The position numbers and the translations under genes were made by a program. 64,000 nt of DNA, from the NCBI RefSeq assembly GCF_002811985.1, contig NZ_NPDU01000017.1, forward strand, positions 1 through 64,000. Reading direction: 5' to 3'. Shown piece by piece: positions 30,770 to 42,785 of this stretch (within the stretch, counting starts at the first letter, position 1; every line of letters starts with the position of its first letter). The notes under the pieces were generated by a model. That model made no database searches and was not told the DNA's origin. It saw nothing but the letters and a program-made list of their open reading frames with translations. This DNA is from Leptospira adleri (GTDB lineage Bacteria; Spirochaetota; Leptospiria; Leptospirales; Leptospiraceae).

Positions 30770-31741
30770 TCAGAGTTCGTGTTTGTAGCCGGCTCGAAAA
30801 ACCTGCCCGCCTAACTGAATTGGAAAAGCCGGGGTCGGAGAAAGATTCAAGATCGTTCCCAGGGATTTGCTCGTAGTGGAATCATACTTGGAAGCGAAGA
30901 CCGTTTCGACTTCTAAAAAGATATGTCCTTTGTCGGTGATTCTTGCCTGAGTTCCGAACAGCCAATGAGGGGAGAATCCGGAAATTCTAAACTGAGTGTT
31001 TTCCCTCACTGCAGTCGGATCCGGACCGTCCCGCAAAAGATCTCTCACCAAAGACAATTGCGGAACGCTTACGGAAAGAATATCGAGAGTGTCGGCGACA
31101 CTTTTCGAATCGTTTCTTCCTCTAAGCCCCCATCCTCCCGTAAAGTAGTTGAAACCGGCGCCCATATAAATTGCTGCATCCTCCGAGACTTGGATTTTGA
31201 TTCCGATCGTCGCGGGAATGATGACGGATTGGAAATTCCAATTGGCGTCAATAAAACGATAACCCAAAAAACTGGCCTTTGTGACTCCGCCTGCGATCTT
31301 CTGAGTATAGTTTCCGGAGATTCTCCAAAAGAAATATTTGCCGAAATCTTTCTCGAAGCCGGCCATAATATTTCCTCCGACCATCGCGCCTTGCGTGCTA
31401 TCGGCCTGAAAGACTCCTCCCGTAGTCCTTTCGATCGTAATCAATCGATTCTCGGGAACTACTAATCTTCGAAGCGCCAGGCCGCCGGTGGTTCCGTTCG
31501 GATTACATCCGGCCGTTCCCGGGTTGCAAGGATTTGAGGATTGGACTGGGAAATACTGACCCGAATTGATTCCGTCTTTTGTGATGATCTCTCCCATATT
31601 TCCCAAATCAAATTGAAGACCGAGGCCAGTTACGAAGTAGGATTTAGCGCTTATGTTGGAATGAAAAAAGATCAAGAATAGAAATAGGAAATATTTCTGA
31701 AAGAGAGAAAACGGGGAGATCAAGGTTTTGCGCAGAATCAT
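30770..31741 (-). CDS. OmpL1-like outer membrane porin paralogue
   Basis: A 323-residue protein with an N-terminal signal peptide ending near SNISAKS. It matches the downstream-strand neighbour OmpL1 throughout: ITKDGINSGQYF, VVPENRLITIERTTGGV, GAMVGGNIMAGFEKDFGKYFFWR, SEDAAIYMGAGFNYFTGG and an identical C-terminal GYKHEL. It should form a transmembrane beta-barrel. It lies 159 nt downstream of ompL1 in the same direction, behind that gene's terminator, so it probably has its own weak promoter; no good ribosome site is seen. Loops differ most, for example the CNPGTAGCNPNG cysteine loop. A tandem duplication is the simplest origin. Confidence 0.85.
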   Translation of the reverse strand: MILRKTLISPFSLFQKYFLFLFLIFFHSNISAKSYFVTGLGLQFDLGNMGEIITKDGINSGQYFPVQSSNPCNPGTAGCNPNGTTGGLALRRLVVPENRLITIERTTGGVFQADSTQGAMVGGNIMAGFEKDFGKYFFWRISGNYTQKIAGGVTKASFLGYRFIDANWNFQSVIIPATIGIKIQVSEDAAIYMGAGFNYFTGGWGLRGRNDSKSVADTLDILSVSVPQLSLVRDLLRDGPDPTAVRENTQFRISGFSPHWLFGTQARITDKGHIFLEVETVFASKYDSTTSKSLGTILNLSPTPAFPIQLGGQVFRAGYKHEL

Positions 31742-31840
31742 TTACAAATGTGAAAACTTTTTAGCTTATAAAAATTAGGACGCTAATTCGAAAGCAACTC
31801 CTGTCAAGATTCTTAAAGAGTTTTTTAGATCGAATGGTAT

Positions 31841-31871
31841 AAAAAAAAGGCCCTCCGTTTCAGGAGAGCCT
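31841..31871 (-). terminator. Intrinsic terminator of ompL1
   Basis: On the minus strand AGGCTCTCC-TGAAAC-GGAGGGCCT forms a 9-bp stem (31848-31871), followed directly by eight T. It lies 30 nt after the ompL1 stop and separates ompL1 from its paralogue. Confidence 0.88.
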
Positions 31872-31900
31872 CTTTTCAAGAAAGATCTTTGAAGTAGATC

Positions 31901-32857
<957 letters not shown>

Positions 32858-33654
32858 TGATAACTCCTTACTCACGATTCAATTTGATTTGATGTGTTTC
32901 CGGAGGTTATGTATATTTCCTGAATCCCGGACACAGGGTGAAACTTTAGAAGTTCGCGGATTAGTGTCAAACAGGATTTCGGCAAAAGATTGAAAAGTTC
33001 CCAAAATTCCGAAAGTGCGGAAAAAAATTTTTCATCATAATATAACAAACGTTATGGATGCGTCATCGCGAGAGAACAAGCGTTGATTTCGAAAATGAAT
33101 TTTGAAAAGCGAGAGTGACGCGAAGGATTTTCAACACGAGATCCGGAAAGAATCGGCCCATTCGACGGAAAGTTTTAGAAAATCATCATATAGAACCGGA
33201 GATTTAGGTAAAAATTTCCGGCTCTATTTTAAGATTTTTTTAAAAGAACTCCGACTAGAACGAACATTCCAATCAGAATCTATTTCTCAAGGAAGATCCG
33301 TTTTCCTTTTGTATAAAATCTTGGAATCCTTAGAGGATCATTTCGGAGCCGGACTCGAAGTGCGAACTTCGTCTTACGCGGAAAGTCGGAGACGTTAGGC
33401 GGAATTCTCCGTCTCGATTTGTAAAAAGAAAAAGGACTTCGCTTAACAATTCTTAGATTCTTTTCGAGGTTGGGAAAGAAGGCGTTTTGACGTTCGGAAC
33501 AATTCGATTCTTTTTGAAATGGAGTTTTTGGATCCTTGGCCGCGGATCCCCATTTCGATCGGGGTTGGATTTTAGCAAAACGGAAGAAAACCGGTGAGTT
33601 CGGCCCTTTTTTGTCCTTGTCATCTTGTCCTTGTACGGGATTCTAATCTTGAAA
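32858..33654. other. Upstream region between ompL1 and the thiC riboswitch
   Basis: About 800 nt from which ompL1 (minus) and thiC (plus) diverge. It contains the ompL1 leader and promoter, which I cannot pin to clear boxes, and the unseen start of the thiC transcript. Short plus and minus open frames here start with TTG or lack ribosome sites and show no family resemblance. No repeats stand out. Confidence 0.35.
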
Positions 33655-33731
33655 CCGTTGGGGGTGGGGCATGTTTGCCTCTGAGAGAGTCCCCGGAACC
33701 TGATCAGGATAAAGCCTGCGTAGGAAAACGG
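33655..33731 (+). promoter_or_regulatory. TPP riboswitch (THI element)
   Basis: The conserved thiamine pyrophosphate aptamer is clear. The closing stem CCGTT (33655-33659) pairs with AACGG (33727-33731). GGGGTGGGGC, CTGAGAGAGTCCCC and GAACCTGATCAGGATAAAGCCTGCGTAGG fall in the canonical order, given here in parts. It lies 142 nt before thiC and should repress it when TPP is abundant. I see no clear terminator behind it, so control may be at translation. Confidence 0.95.
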
Positions 33732-33840
33732 ATCATACAAAAGATTCTTACTTTTAAGCACAGCGTTTAACAACCGTTTTGCGGAGACGAAGTCGGATTC
33801 TTTTTTATAACCTCTTGTTTTTTCACGTCCTCTTTTTTAG

Positions 33841-35442
<1,602 letters not shown>

Positions 35443-35867
35443 GCAACTTCGCTCACAATCCGACCTGCTATCCAAACGGGTCGGATCTCCGAATTCTCTC
35501 GAAACGCAGAAGGGCCGATCCGCTTGTGATCCAGCCTGAAACCGAAATTTCGAGGGAGTTCCCGCACTTACCTCGCGTCGCGAGCTTGGCATAACCGATG
35601 AACGAACCGTAGAAAGGAAAGCGCCGGGCTACTCCGTGTCGCTTGCGGGTTGTGGAGGTCGGAGGTTCTTTCGTTCGAGACAAAAAACGTGGGAACTCTC
35701 ACGTGCTTTCGTTTTCGGGGGAGCTGATTTGAAAGAGAAGTCTGCGGGAACTCCTTCTTTCCCATGAAAATCCGCGACAACTTGTTCCGACAAACAAATC
35801 CGGATCAAAAACGGATGGACCTTTCCGGATTAAAAGTTCCGTGCGGTCGGTCCTAAATGGATTTCGT
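35443..35867. repeat. Intergenic region downstream of thiC with GGAACTC motifs
   Basis: About 425 nt with no supported gene. Motif copies lie at 35552-35565 (reverse), 35689-35702 (GTGGGAACTCTCAC) and 35744-35757 (GCGGGAACTCCTTC). A hairpin ATCCGACC/GGTCGGAT (35458-35486) lies just after the thiC stop but has no T tract. Confidence 0.5.
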
Positions 35868-36821
35868 CTAATGTTCTTCCGAAACCACGCGCAAGTTCTG
35901 TTCTCCCAAATCGATTCTTCCGTCCGCGGTTCGGATCGTGGAGCGGACGACGTCTGCCTCTTTGAGATACTGTCTTCTTTTTTTCTGGGCTTTGACGAAG
36001 AGTTCCCACTTTTTCTTTTCCGAAAGAAATCCGCCGAGAGCCTGCACCAACTTTCCCGGCGCTCGGAGGGCGCAACCCGAAGGAGTTCCGGTGAGGAGCA
36101 CGTCGCCCGGAAGAATATTACTAAACTTTGATAGTTCTAAAATGGTTTCCAAGGGTTTGAAGACGAGATTGGAAGCCTTGTCCTTTTGTCTGACCTCTCC
36201 GTTCACCGATAAACTCAACTCCAACGTTTCGTATAACGCAAAGTCTCCCGGATCCAAAACGGAAAGATAAGGCCCGGCCGGAAAAAAAGTTCTATACGAT
36301 TTCCCTTTATACCATTGAAGCTGCGGAAGTTGAACGTCTCTCGCAGAGACGTCGTTCGCCATAAAAAAAGCGGCTACGTAATCTTCTAAATTTTCGGATC
36401 TCGGATCCAAAGAAGAATCGAATCCTTTTCCGAACACGATCCCCAGTTCGATCTCGTAGTCCAAAAGTTTCACGTGGGAAGGGCGGACGATTTCGCCGAT
36501 CGGAGAGGAAAGCGAAGCGTCCGACTTAGTGAAGAATAGATTGTAATTCTTATCGTCCGGATCGAGTCCGGATTCGATCAGATGTTGACGGTAGTTCGCT
36601 CCTTGACAGAGGATCTGACACGGAGCGGTGATAGGAGAAAGAATTTCGACTTCCGAGATCGAAACCGTTTTTTTAGGGGAGAATTTTTTCTTCTTCTTTA
36701 CGAATTCCAAAAATTCCGCGGTGCTAAGATCTCCGCATTCCAAGGATTGTATCTTTTCGTTTGAGATCGATCCCCATTGGATCCGATTCTTTTTGCTAAA
36801 CCGAACATAGTTTTTTGCCAT
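35868..36821 (-). CDS. Fumarylacetoacetate hydrolase (FAH) family protein
   Basis: A 317-residue enzyme. The FAH fold is shown by CQGANYRQH, the metal ligands Glu123 and Glu125 in [11 protein letters not shown], Asp157 in MANDVSARD, a lysine in WYKGKS, and the core [15 protein letters not shown]. Family members cleave or decarboxylate beta-keto acids using Mg2+ in the cytoplasm. The N-terminal domain is shorter than in true fumarylacetoacetase, so it is more likely an acylpyruvase or hydratase-type member. It has no catabolic neighbours on the same strand; the next gene upstream is the esterase, in the same direction. Confidence 0.88.
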   Translation of the reverse strand: MAKNYVRFSKKNRIQWGSISNEKIQSLECGDLSTAEFLEFVKKKKKFSPKKTVSISEVEILSPITAPCQILCQGANYRQHLIESGLDPDDKNYNLFFTKSDASLSSPIGEIVRPSHVKLLDYEIELGIVFGKGFDSSLDPRSENLEDYVAAFFMANDVSARDVQLPQLQWYKGKSYRTFFPAGPYLSVLDPGDFALYETLELSLSVNGEVRQKDKASNLVFKPLETILELSKFSNILPGDVLLTGTPSGCALRAPGKLVQALGGFLSEKKKWELFVKAQKKRRQYLKEADVVRSTIRTADGRIDLGEQNLRVVSEEH

Positions 36822-36892
36822 GGGTCTTCCATCGTTTGTATTTTAGAATTTCTATCCTGAGAATCGAATTCTTCTTTGAAAACGTTCCGCTT

Positions 36893-37819
36893 TCACAAAG
36901 GATTCGATTTGGTTTTTTCAATAAAATCGATCTGGGAGCGAACGGCTTTTCTCGCTTCCTTCAGGACATTGAGCATCATAAAAACGTGAAATGCTTCCGG
37001 ATATTCCTCGTATTGAATTTCAACTCCGTTGTTCTTACAACTTTCGTAAAACTTGCGATTGTCCGCCAAGAATATTTCCGAGGTTCCGATCTGAAGAAGA
37101 ATCGGTGGAAGGCCCTTCACGTTTCCGTAAACGGGAGAAAGAAGAGGATCTTTGAGGTCTTTGCCCGGAGCGTACTCCTTCGCGGATTGGATTAAGAATT
37201 CTTTCGTCAACATCGGATCGTCTTTCGCCGTCAGAAGCGAATCCGGATTCTCCATACTAAGATCCAACCAAGGCGACATGAGAATCAAACCTCTCGGAAG
37301 AGTTCTCCGCCTCTCTCTCAATTGATAAGCGACGGCGACCGCAAGGCCTCCGCCTGCGCTGTCGCCTAACAAGAACCAACGATTGGGAAGCGACTTGCGA
37401 TCCTGCAGAGTTTCGATCAAACTTACAACTCCGTTCAATCCTTTCGGAAAAGGAGAATTCGGAGGCATACCGTAATCCACGACAAACGCAGCCGTCGAAG
37501 TCTTTTGAATCATTCTGGAAACATATTTCCACTGAGCCGCAAAAGGTCCTTTGATATAAGCTCCCCCGTGAAGATAAATGAGAACTCCGTTTGCGGAATT
37601 CTTCTTATCCAGCCAAATCCCTTTCGCACCTTCGACTTCGACGATTTCCACGGAGTGACGCTCCGTTATTTCCTTTGTCGGAAGCGGAGAATCCTTTCGG
37701 ATCAGATTCATCACGTTCGTGTTTTTTAGGACGAACTTTAGTACCGGCATCGGATTCCAAATCAGATACGCGAAGCCGAAAAGAAGAATCAAAACGGATA
37801 TACTGAAAATTCGTTTCAT
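36893..37819 (-). CDS. Alpha/beta hydrolase, acetyl-esterase (HSL) type
   Basis: The protein has 308 residues from MKRIFSISVLI, preceded by GAGGAA. The frame stays open upstream for 54 more residues, but these lie in the end of the SDR gene and are rejected. A single N-terminal hydrophobic helix (ISVLILLFGFAYLIW) anchors or exports it. The hormone-sensitive-lipase signatures are IYLHGGAYIKGP (oxyanion hole) and LLGDSAGGGLA with the nucleophile serine. The acid and base are probably in DPMLTKEF and EAFHVF. It hydrolyses short acyl esters; the natural substrate is unknown. The SDR gene ends 19 nt upstream, so they form a two-gene operon. Confidence 0.88.
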   Translation of the reverse strand: MKRIFSISVLILLFGFAYLIWNPMPVLKFVLKNTNVMNLIRKDSPLPTKEITERHSVEIVEVEGAKGIWLDKKNSANGVLIYLHGGAYIKGPFAAQWKYVSRMIQKTSTAAFVVDYGMPPNSPFPKGLNGVVSLIETLQDRKSLPNRWFLLGDSAGGGLAVAVAYQLRERRRTLPRGLILMSPWLDLSMENPDSLLTAKDDPMLTKEFLIQSAKEYAPGKDLKDPLLSPVYGNVKGLPPILLQIGTSEIFLADNRKFYESCKNNGVEIQYEEYPEAFHVFMMLNVLKEARKAVRSQIDFIEKTKSNPL

Positions 37820-37838
37820 GTTTCCTCGGAAGAAATTC

Positions 37839-38645
37839 TCAGGTAACTTTTGCGTTTGCGATCGACTTCGCAAAAATTCCGGGCAAAAATTTGTGTAAGA
37901 ACGCCGCGAAGTTTTCGCGAAAGCCCGCGATGATGATTTCGTTCTTTTCATCGGCGATCGCGTCCAGGATTTTTTTCGCACACACGTCTGCCGCTATACC
38001 TTGGTTTATCACGGAGTCCATTTTTCCTTGTTTGGTGCCGTCGCCCTTGAGCGCGTTGTTCGATATCTGCGTCTTTATAAATCCGGGATAAACGAGAGTG
38101 ACTTTTACGCCTTCTTTCCCGTTTTCCGCGCGAAGCGCTTCGTAAAAACCGGTGAGGGCCGCCTTGCTCGCGCTGTATCCGCTTCGAAGAGGAACTCCGA
38201 AAAGACCTGCTACGCTGGAGATGGAGGAGATCGTTCCCGATTTCTGTTTTCTCATAAACGGAAGGACCGCGAGAGAAAGCGCGATGTTCCCGAAGTAATT
38301 TACATCCATGAGTTTTTCATAGGTTTCGATCGAAGTTTCATAAGTAAAGGAACGTTGACTGATTCCGCCGTTGTTGATCAGAACGTCGATCCTTCCAAAT
38401 TGGTCGATCGCTTTTTTAGGAACGTTCTTTAGTTTTTTATAATCTTCTAAATCTAAGGGAAGAACAAGGCTGTTCGTTTTAGTAAGTCCGCATTCTTTTT
38501 TGACTCTTTCGAGTTCTTTGAGTCTTCTCGCGGAAAGGACGATCTTTGCTCCGCGTTTCGCGGCTTCTTTGACGAGTTCTTCTCCGATTCCCGAAGAAGC
38601 CCCCGTGATCCACACAACTTTGTCTTTGTAAAACGTCTCGCTCAT
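37839..38645 (-). CDS. Short-chain dehydrogenase/reductase
   Basis: The protein has 268 residues from MSETFYKDK, with AGAGGG upstream; an earlier ATG at 38693 is less likely. The classical SDR signatures are TGASSGIG (14-21) for NAD(P) binding, NNGG, and YSASK with the catalytic Tyr157 and Lys161; Ser in SISSVAG completes the triad. The arginines after the second strand (SARRLKE) favour NADPH. The C-terminal tail AAFLHKFLPGIFAKSIAN is hydrophobic and could touch membrane, as in DHRS7-like members that act on lipids. It is followed by the esterase gene. Substrate unknown. Confidence 0.9.
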   Translation of the reverse strand: MSETFYKDKVVWITGASSGIGEELVKEAAKRGAKIVLSARRLKELERVKKECGLTKTNSLVLPLDLEDYKKLKNVPKKAIDQFGRIDVLINNGGISQRSFTYETSIETYEKLMDVNYFGNIALSLAVLPFMRKQKSGTISSISSVAGLFGVPLRSGYSASKAALTGFYEALRAENGKEGVKVTLVYPGFIKTQISNNALKGDGTKQGKMDSVINQGIAADVCAKKILDAIADEKNEIIIAGFRENFAAFLHKFLPGIFAKSIANAKVT

Positions 38646-38834
38646 TGAATCCCTCTTTGTCTCCGAACGAAGATTCGATTCCGATCTTCGCATTAAAATT
38701 TCCTTATAAAAGGCGATCTTTTAGGGTAAAGCGATTCGATTCAAGAATTCTTCTTATACGAAACGGAATTTTAGAATGAAAAGACGCGATTCCGGTTTGA
38801 AAGAGGATCTTCGTCTAAAGAGAAACCTAATTCT

Positions 38835-39233
38835 TCAATCCGTTTTATCGAGAGTGTGGATTTCTATATCCAAGGCTCTGACTGAAAGATGAATCTCCAC
38901 CAAACAGATGCAAAGCGAAGCTACGAGAAACAAAAGAGCCGTTCCGAAAAGAAACCAAGCGGTTTCCTGAAGATCAAACGCTAAAACGGTAAGACAGGAA
39001 GTGCAGGAAATAAGACTCAGAATCCCCATACTCTGCGTGTGACGAATGAGCGAGAGACGAAAACGAAGGTTTCTAATTTGCGAAAGAAGATCGGGATCTT
39101 TTTTTTCCTGAAACTTTGCGATCAATTGTCTTGCGAGAGTTGCTAATCCCAAAAACCGATTCGTATAAGCGAGCATCAGAAGCGAGATCGCGGGAAAGAG
39201 AAGACCGGGAGTGTTAAACGAAAGAGGACTCAT
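38835..39233 (-). CDS. DUF2721-type small membrane protein
   Basis: A 132-residue protein with an N-terminal hydrophobic helix (GLLFPAISLLMLAYTNRF) and two more near residues 68-85 and 92-112. NRFLGLATLARQL followed by a charged linker and RHTQSMGILSLISC matches the DUF2721 family of inner-membrane proteins of unknown function. It stands alone, with about 190 nt to the SDR start and about 130 nt to the divergent desaturase gene. Confidence 0.75.
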   Translation of the reverse strand: MSPLSFNTPGLLFPAISLLMLAYTNRFLGLATLARQLIAKFQEKKDPDLLSQIRNLRFRLSLIRHTQSMGILSLISCTSCLTVLAFDLQETAWFLFGTALLFLVASLCICLVEIHLSVRALDIEIHTLDKTD

Positions 39234-39364
39234 GATTCTTTTGGATGAAGAATCGAACGATCTCTCGTTCTGTAAAGTTTCATTTTTTTAAGATCCCGTA
39301 ATTTCACGGCTAAAAAAATCTCGCTTGAATCGATAAGTATGATAAGAATACTCTTAGGAACGAT

Positions 39365-40093
39365 ATGAATACAGAATTAAACCCGATTTCAAAACCAGAT
39401 CTCAGCGTTCATAGAATATTTGAAATTCTTGGACTTCTATCTTTTATATTTCTTTCGATCTTTCTCGGTTATCAACTTGCACTTTTGTTTTCCTCTGACT
39501 TCAAGGAACACGTTTGGTTGTTCTGGACTCTGCCTCTCGTAATTTTGACGTCATGGATCGGCGCCGATTTTGTTTCCGGTTTGGTTCATTTTTTAGGGGA
39601 TAGTATCGGATCCGAAAAGACTCCGATCTTGGGTCCGGGTTTTATCTTTCCTTTTCGCGATCATCACGTGGATCCGAAGGGAATCACAAGACACGATTTT
39701 ATAGAAACCAACGGGAACAATTGTCTCGTATCGCTTCCGATCTTGATCTATTACGTTTTTTTCTGGGAATCGGCCGGGACTGTAAGTTCGCTCTTTGCGT
39801 TGTTCTGGTTTTTTCTTCTTTGGGGAATTTTTGCGACCAATCAGATCCACAAATGGGCTCATCAGGATTCTCCCGCCGCCGTCGTAAGAATATTACAAAA
39901 ATATAAAATGATTCTCGGTCCTGAACATCACAAGATTCATCATACGGCGCCGTACGACACTTATTTCTGTATTACGACCGGTTGGTTGAATCCGATTCTA
40001 AGATATATCAAGTTTTACGAGATTCTAAGATGGATTTTAAGAATTCCTCCCGCGAGCGCGGTCAGAATGGAAGAACCCATTTCCGAACGATGA
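39365..40093 (+). CDS. CarF/TMEM189-type plasmanylethanolamine desaturase homologue
   Basis: A 242-residue membrane protein with about four hydrophobic segments. Histidine clusters lie at the positions typical of the Kua/TMEM189/CarF family: [10 protein letters not shown] (His75), [16 protein letters not shown] (His100, 101, 110), NQIHKWAHQ (His162, 166) and [19 protein letters not shown] (His188, 189, 192, 193). In the family these ligate a diiron centre that introduces the vinyl-ether double bond of plasmalogens. Its presence suggests that the organism makes or modifies ether lipids, which has to be checked. The 3' end overlaps the convergent UbiA-like gene by 32 nt. Confidence 0.82.
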   Translation: MNTELNPISKPDLSVHRIFEILGLLSFIFLSIFLGYQLALLFSSDFKEHVWLFWTLPLVILTSWIGADFVSGLVHFLGDSIGSEKTPILGPGFIFPFRDHHVDPKGITRHDFIETNGNNCLVSLPILIYYVFFWESAGTVSSLFALFWFFLLWGIFATNQIHKWAHQDSPAAVVRILQKYKMILGPEHHKIHHTAPYDTYFCITTGWLNPILRYIKFYEILRWILRIPPASAVRMEEPISER

Positions 40094-40916
40094 CCGGAAA
40101 TAAGGAAAGGATGAAGTAGCCTTCTCCTAAAATTCTATAGAATTGATTTTTTTGAAAAAAATTCTCGCGATAAACGATCCATGCCGGAATCGAATATCCG
40201 AAACAATAATATAAGAATTCCGGAATGAACTTCGGATTTTTTTCGATCCAAATAAGGTTCAGACTCAAACCCAAAAACGCAAGGAGATAGACCGACCGTT
40301 TGAGGGCCCGCGGCGAAATCTGTCTTAGGATGGACGTTACGTTTTCTTTTTGATCGAGTTCTCTTTCCATATAAGAATTCATAAACGAGTTGCAGAGGGC
40401 GGTGAGAAGAAAAAGGCAAAAAGGGATCACGATTTCGATTTTTGGTTTCGACGCTAGAAGAATCGGACCAAACCAGATTCCCGCCGAATAGAGAATCGAT
40501 ACGGAACATTCTTTCCAGAAAAAATTTAACCGCAGATAGGAAAGAACTACGTGGAAAAAGACGAAGATCCCGAGAATCAATCCCGCGGTTACGATCCAGT
40601 CCCTTAAAAATAAGATCGACAGTGTGAAACACAGGATCGAAATGAGACCGGTCGTGATACTTAAGAATATTATATTATTATAATGAAATTTATGTCTTTC
40701 GTTTACGCTTTTTTCTCCGAGTTTCCATCCGTCAAAAAGGTGATCGGCGGTGTAGATTACCCAAACAGCCGCCGGTAGAATCAGCCAAAACGCCGTTCGC
40801 ATCGTAGTTTCCAAAATTGTCGATGCGAAGTAAGCGGACGCGAGAGCCCCTAAAACGATGTCGATGCTTAGGACATTCCAATAAAAGAACGCTTTTTTAA
40901 AAATCGAGTCGGGCAT
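40062..40916 (-). CDS. UbiA-like prenyltransferase-type membrane protein
   Basis: A 284-residue protein with about eight or nine transmembrane helices. [11 protein letters not shown] (Asp58 and Asp62) resembles the first aspartate-rich motif of UbiA prenyltransferases, and [13 protein letters not shown] a degenerate second one. Enzymes of this family attach isoprenoid chains to aromatic or other acceptors in the membrane. The match is weaker than for a typical UbiA/MenA, so an unusual substrate or a non-catalytic relative is possible. It converges on and overlaps the desaturase gene by 32 nt. A fragment of the 87-bp dispersed repeat lies 25 nt upstream of its start. Confidence 0.6.
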   Translation of the reverse strand: MPDSIFKKAFFYWNVLSIDIVLGALASAYFASTILETTMRTAFWLILPAAVWVIYTADHLFDGWKLGEKSVNERHKFHYNNIIFLSITTGLISILCFTLSILFLRDWIVTAGLILGIFVFFHVVLSYLRLNFFWKECSVSILYSAGIWFGPILLASKPKIEIVIPFCLFLLTALCNSFMNSYMERELDQKENVTSILRQISPRALKRSVYLLAFLGLSLNLIWIEKNPKFIPEFLYYCFGYSIPAWIVYRENFFQKNQFYRILGEGYFILSLFPVIVRKWVLPF

Positions 40917-40940
40917 TTCGTTGAATCGGTGCGGAAAAAT

Positions 40941-40970
40941 TTACAGCGCGTCCCAAAACCTTATTTTATT
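40941..40970 (-). repeat. Fragment of the 87-bp dispersed repeat, copy C
   Basis: Read on the minus strand, these 30 bases match the last third of copies A and B (AATAAAATAAGGTTTTGGGA, then CGCGCTGTAA). The hairpin-forming first two thirds are missing. It lies upstream of the UbiA-like gene. Confidence 0.8.
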
Positions 40971-41040
40971 TTTTTCGATCCAAATGATCCGAAAGAGTTT
41001 CGATTGACAATGGAATCCGAATTCTTTCGTCAGGTTCGGG

Positions 41041-42117
41041 TTAAATTTCCTTTTTAGTCTGAAATCGGAGTTCGATCCCTTCTTTTTGAAATCGGGAATG
41101 GATCCGTTTTATATATTCGTGTTTGATGGTGAACTGATCCGTAAATTCAAAAGAAGGAAGCGTTATTTTAAAATCGATCGAATTCTCGCCAAATCGTTGA
41201 TAGGTGAAAGAGACTTCCTTATCGGTTCCGGTTTTATAAAATTGTTTCAACACTTCTTTGGCGGTTTCTACCGCGATCGATTCCACCTTTTCCAAATCGC
41301 TTCGATATGCAACGCCCGATTCGATCGTGATCGATAATTCTTTGGAAGGAAGGTCGAAGTTGGTAAATACGGAAGAAGACATCACCGAATTGGGGACAAT
41401 GATAGTGCTGTTGTTGAATCTTCGGATCGTCGTGGATCTCCACGTGATATCCTGCACGTAACCTTCCAAGCCGTCTCCTTGTAAACGAACGTAGTCTCCT
41501 TTTTTGAGTTGTTTTCCCATAAGGATACTCAAACCGGAAAACAGATTCGATAAGGTCGGCTGCAAACCCAATGCTACCGCAAGACCTCCGACTCCGAGCG
41601 CTCCCAGGATCGGCGCGACGGAAATTCCGAGGGATTGAAGAATCAGAAGAACCCCAATGGCGAATAACGTGATTCGTATCACGTTGCTTATGATCGAGGC
41701 AGATGAAAGAAGTCCTTCCGTCATTTCCGAATAGGTTTCAAAAACCGCGGAGAACAAACGCACCAAAGAGAATGTGAGCAGTATGATTGCGGCGATCCTA
41801 AAGGACAAAAATAGAAAATCGCCGACGTTCTCCGAAAGTTTTAGAAAGCGCAGAAAAAGATAGGACGCGAGCAGGAAAAAAAGAAGCCGAACGATTCTTC
41901 TTCCCGCTTTGTAGAGAGGATGTGAACTCTGAATTTTATTTTGAAAAAGAATCCCCGAGAGTCTGGGGACGATTCTATCTCCGATCACGTAGCCGAAAAG
42001 TAAGACAAAGATAAAAATCCCGGCGGAAGTCCCCAATTCCAAAAAGAAATCTTTTGAAAACGGGGTAAGTAAGTGATTCCAATCCATAGGATCAGTTTTC
42101 AGAGAAAACTTCAGCAT
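41041..42117 (-). CDS. MscS-family mechanosensitive channel
   Basis: A 358-residue inner-membrane channel. Helices lie at about residues 30-50, 75-93 and 104-124, with the pore-lining TM3 near 150-185 ([21 protein letters not shown]). The beta domain follows ([28 protein letters not shown], given in parts) with [11 protein letters not shown], and a C-terminal alpha-beta domain closes the protein. Such channels open under membrane tension and release solutes in hypo-osmotic shock. Two ATGs (42117 and 42087) are possible starts; neither has a good ribosome site. It is transcribed away from the YHS gene, 80 nt apart. Confidence 0.92.
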   Translation of the reverse strand: MLKFSLKTDPMDWNHLLTPFSKDFFLELGTSAGIFIFVLLFGYVIGDRIVPRLSGILFQNKIQSSHPLYKAGRRIVRLLFFLLASYLFLRFLKLSENVGDFLFLSFRIAAIILLTFSLVRLFSAVFETYSEMTEGLLSSASIISNVIRITLFAIGVLLILQSLGISVAPILGALGVGGLAVALGLQPTLSNLFSGLSILMGKQLKKGDYVRLQGDGLEGYVQDITWRSTTIRRFNNSTIIVPNSVMSSSVFTNFDLPSKELSITIESGVAYRSDLEKVESIAVETAKEVLKQFYKTGTDKEVSFTYQRFGENSIDFKITLPSFEFTDQFTIKHEYIKRIHSRFQKEGIELRFQTKKEI

Positions 42118-42197
42118 GCAAGGCCAAATCGGTTTATTGAAGTTCGGTGTAACATTTTAAAACGACTTCCGAATTTTGAAAGCGAGGCAGGGCATCG

Positions 42198-42632
42198 ATG
42201 AAAAAAAATCCGTTTATCCTGATTTTATTATTAGGAATTTCTCTGGAGGCGTCCCCGATCAACAAAACTTTTTGGAAGGATCTCGCGATCAACGGCTACG
42301 ATCCGGTCGCCTATTTTACATTAGGAAAACCGATTGAAGGTAAAAAAGAATTCCAGCTTCGCTGGATGGACGCGGATTGGAGATTTTCTTCGGCGGAGAA
42401 TCTAAAATTATTTCGAGAACATCCCGAGCGGTTCGCGCCGCAGTTCGGCGGTTACTGCGCTTACGGTGTTGCATTCGGAGAAAAGGTTTCTATCGATCCG
42501 AAACAATGGAAGATCGTCGACGGAAAACTTTATCTCAACTACGATCGCGACGTTCAAGTTTTATGGGAGAAGGATATCCCCGGTTGGATTGAAAAAGCCC
42601 GAAAGGAATGGGAGTCGGTCAAGAAAAAATAA
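42198..42632 (+). CDS. YHS-domain exported protein
   Basis: A 144-residue protein with a signal peptide (FILILLLGISLEAS). The YHS domain follows: AINGYDPVAYFTLGKP, WRFSSAENLKLFREHPERF and APQFGGYCAYGVA, where the cysteine may bind metal. YHS domains are linked to copper and other metals, and stand-alone exported forms are common in bacteria with unknown function. The C-terminal part (PGWIEKARKEWESVKK) is amphipathic. GAGGCAGGG before the ATG is a plausible ribosome site. It is divergent from mscS. Confidence 0.88.
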   Translation: MKKNPFILILLLGISLEASPINKTFWKDLAINGYDPVAYFTLGKPIEGKKEFQLRWMDADWRFSSAENLKLFREHPERFAPQFGGYCAYGVAFGEKVSIDPKQWKIVDGKLYLNYDRDVQVLWEKDIPGWIEKARKEWESVKKK

Positions 42633-42785
42633 AAAGAATTCTTCTTAGAACTTTGACTTAGGTGTGTCGATTCGCGGTCAAAAAGAGTTTTGGTAACTAT
42701 GTCTTCTCCGTAAAATCGAGATTTTAGGATGACAGGATAAAAAACATCTTCAATCTACTCCAGAATTAAGGAGAACAGGGAAGGG

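Noticed and set aside
33102..33398. Plus-strand open frame upstream of the TPP riboswitch
   Set aside because: It needs a TTG start without a ribosome site and shows no recognisable domain.
37820..37981. N-terminal extension of the esterase
   Set aside because: The extra 54 residues are read from the end of the SDR gene. The ATG at 37819 has a good ribosome site and starts a signal-like helix.
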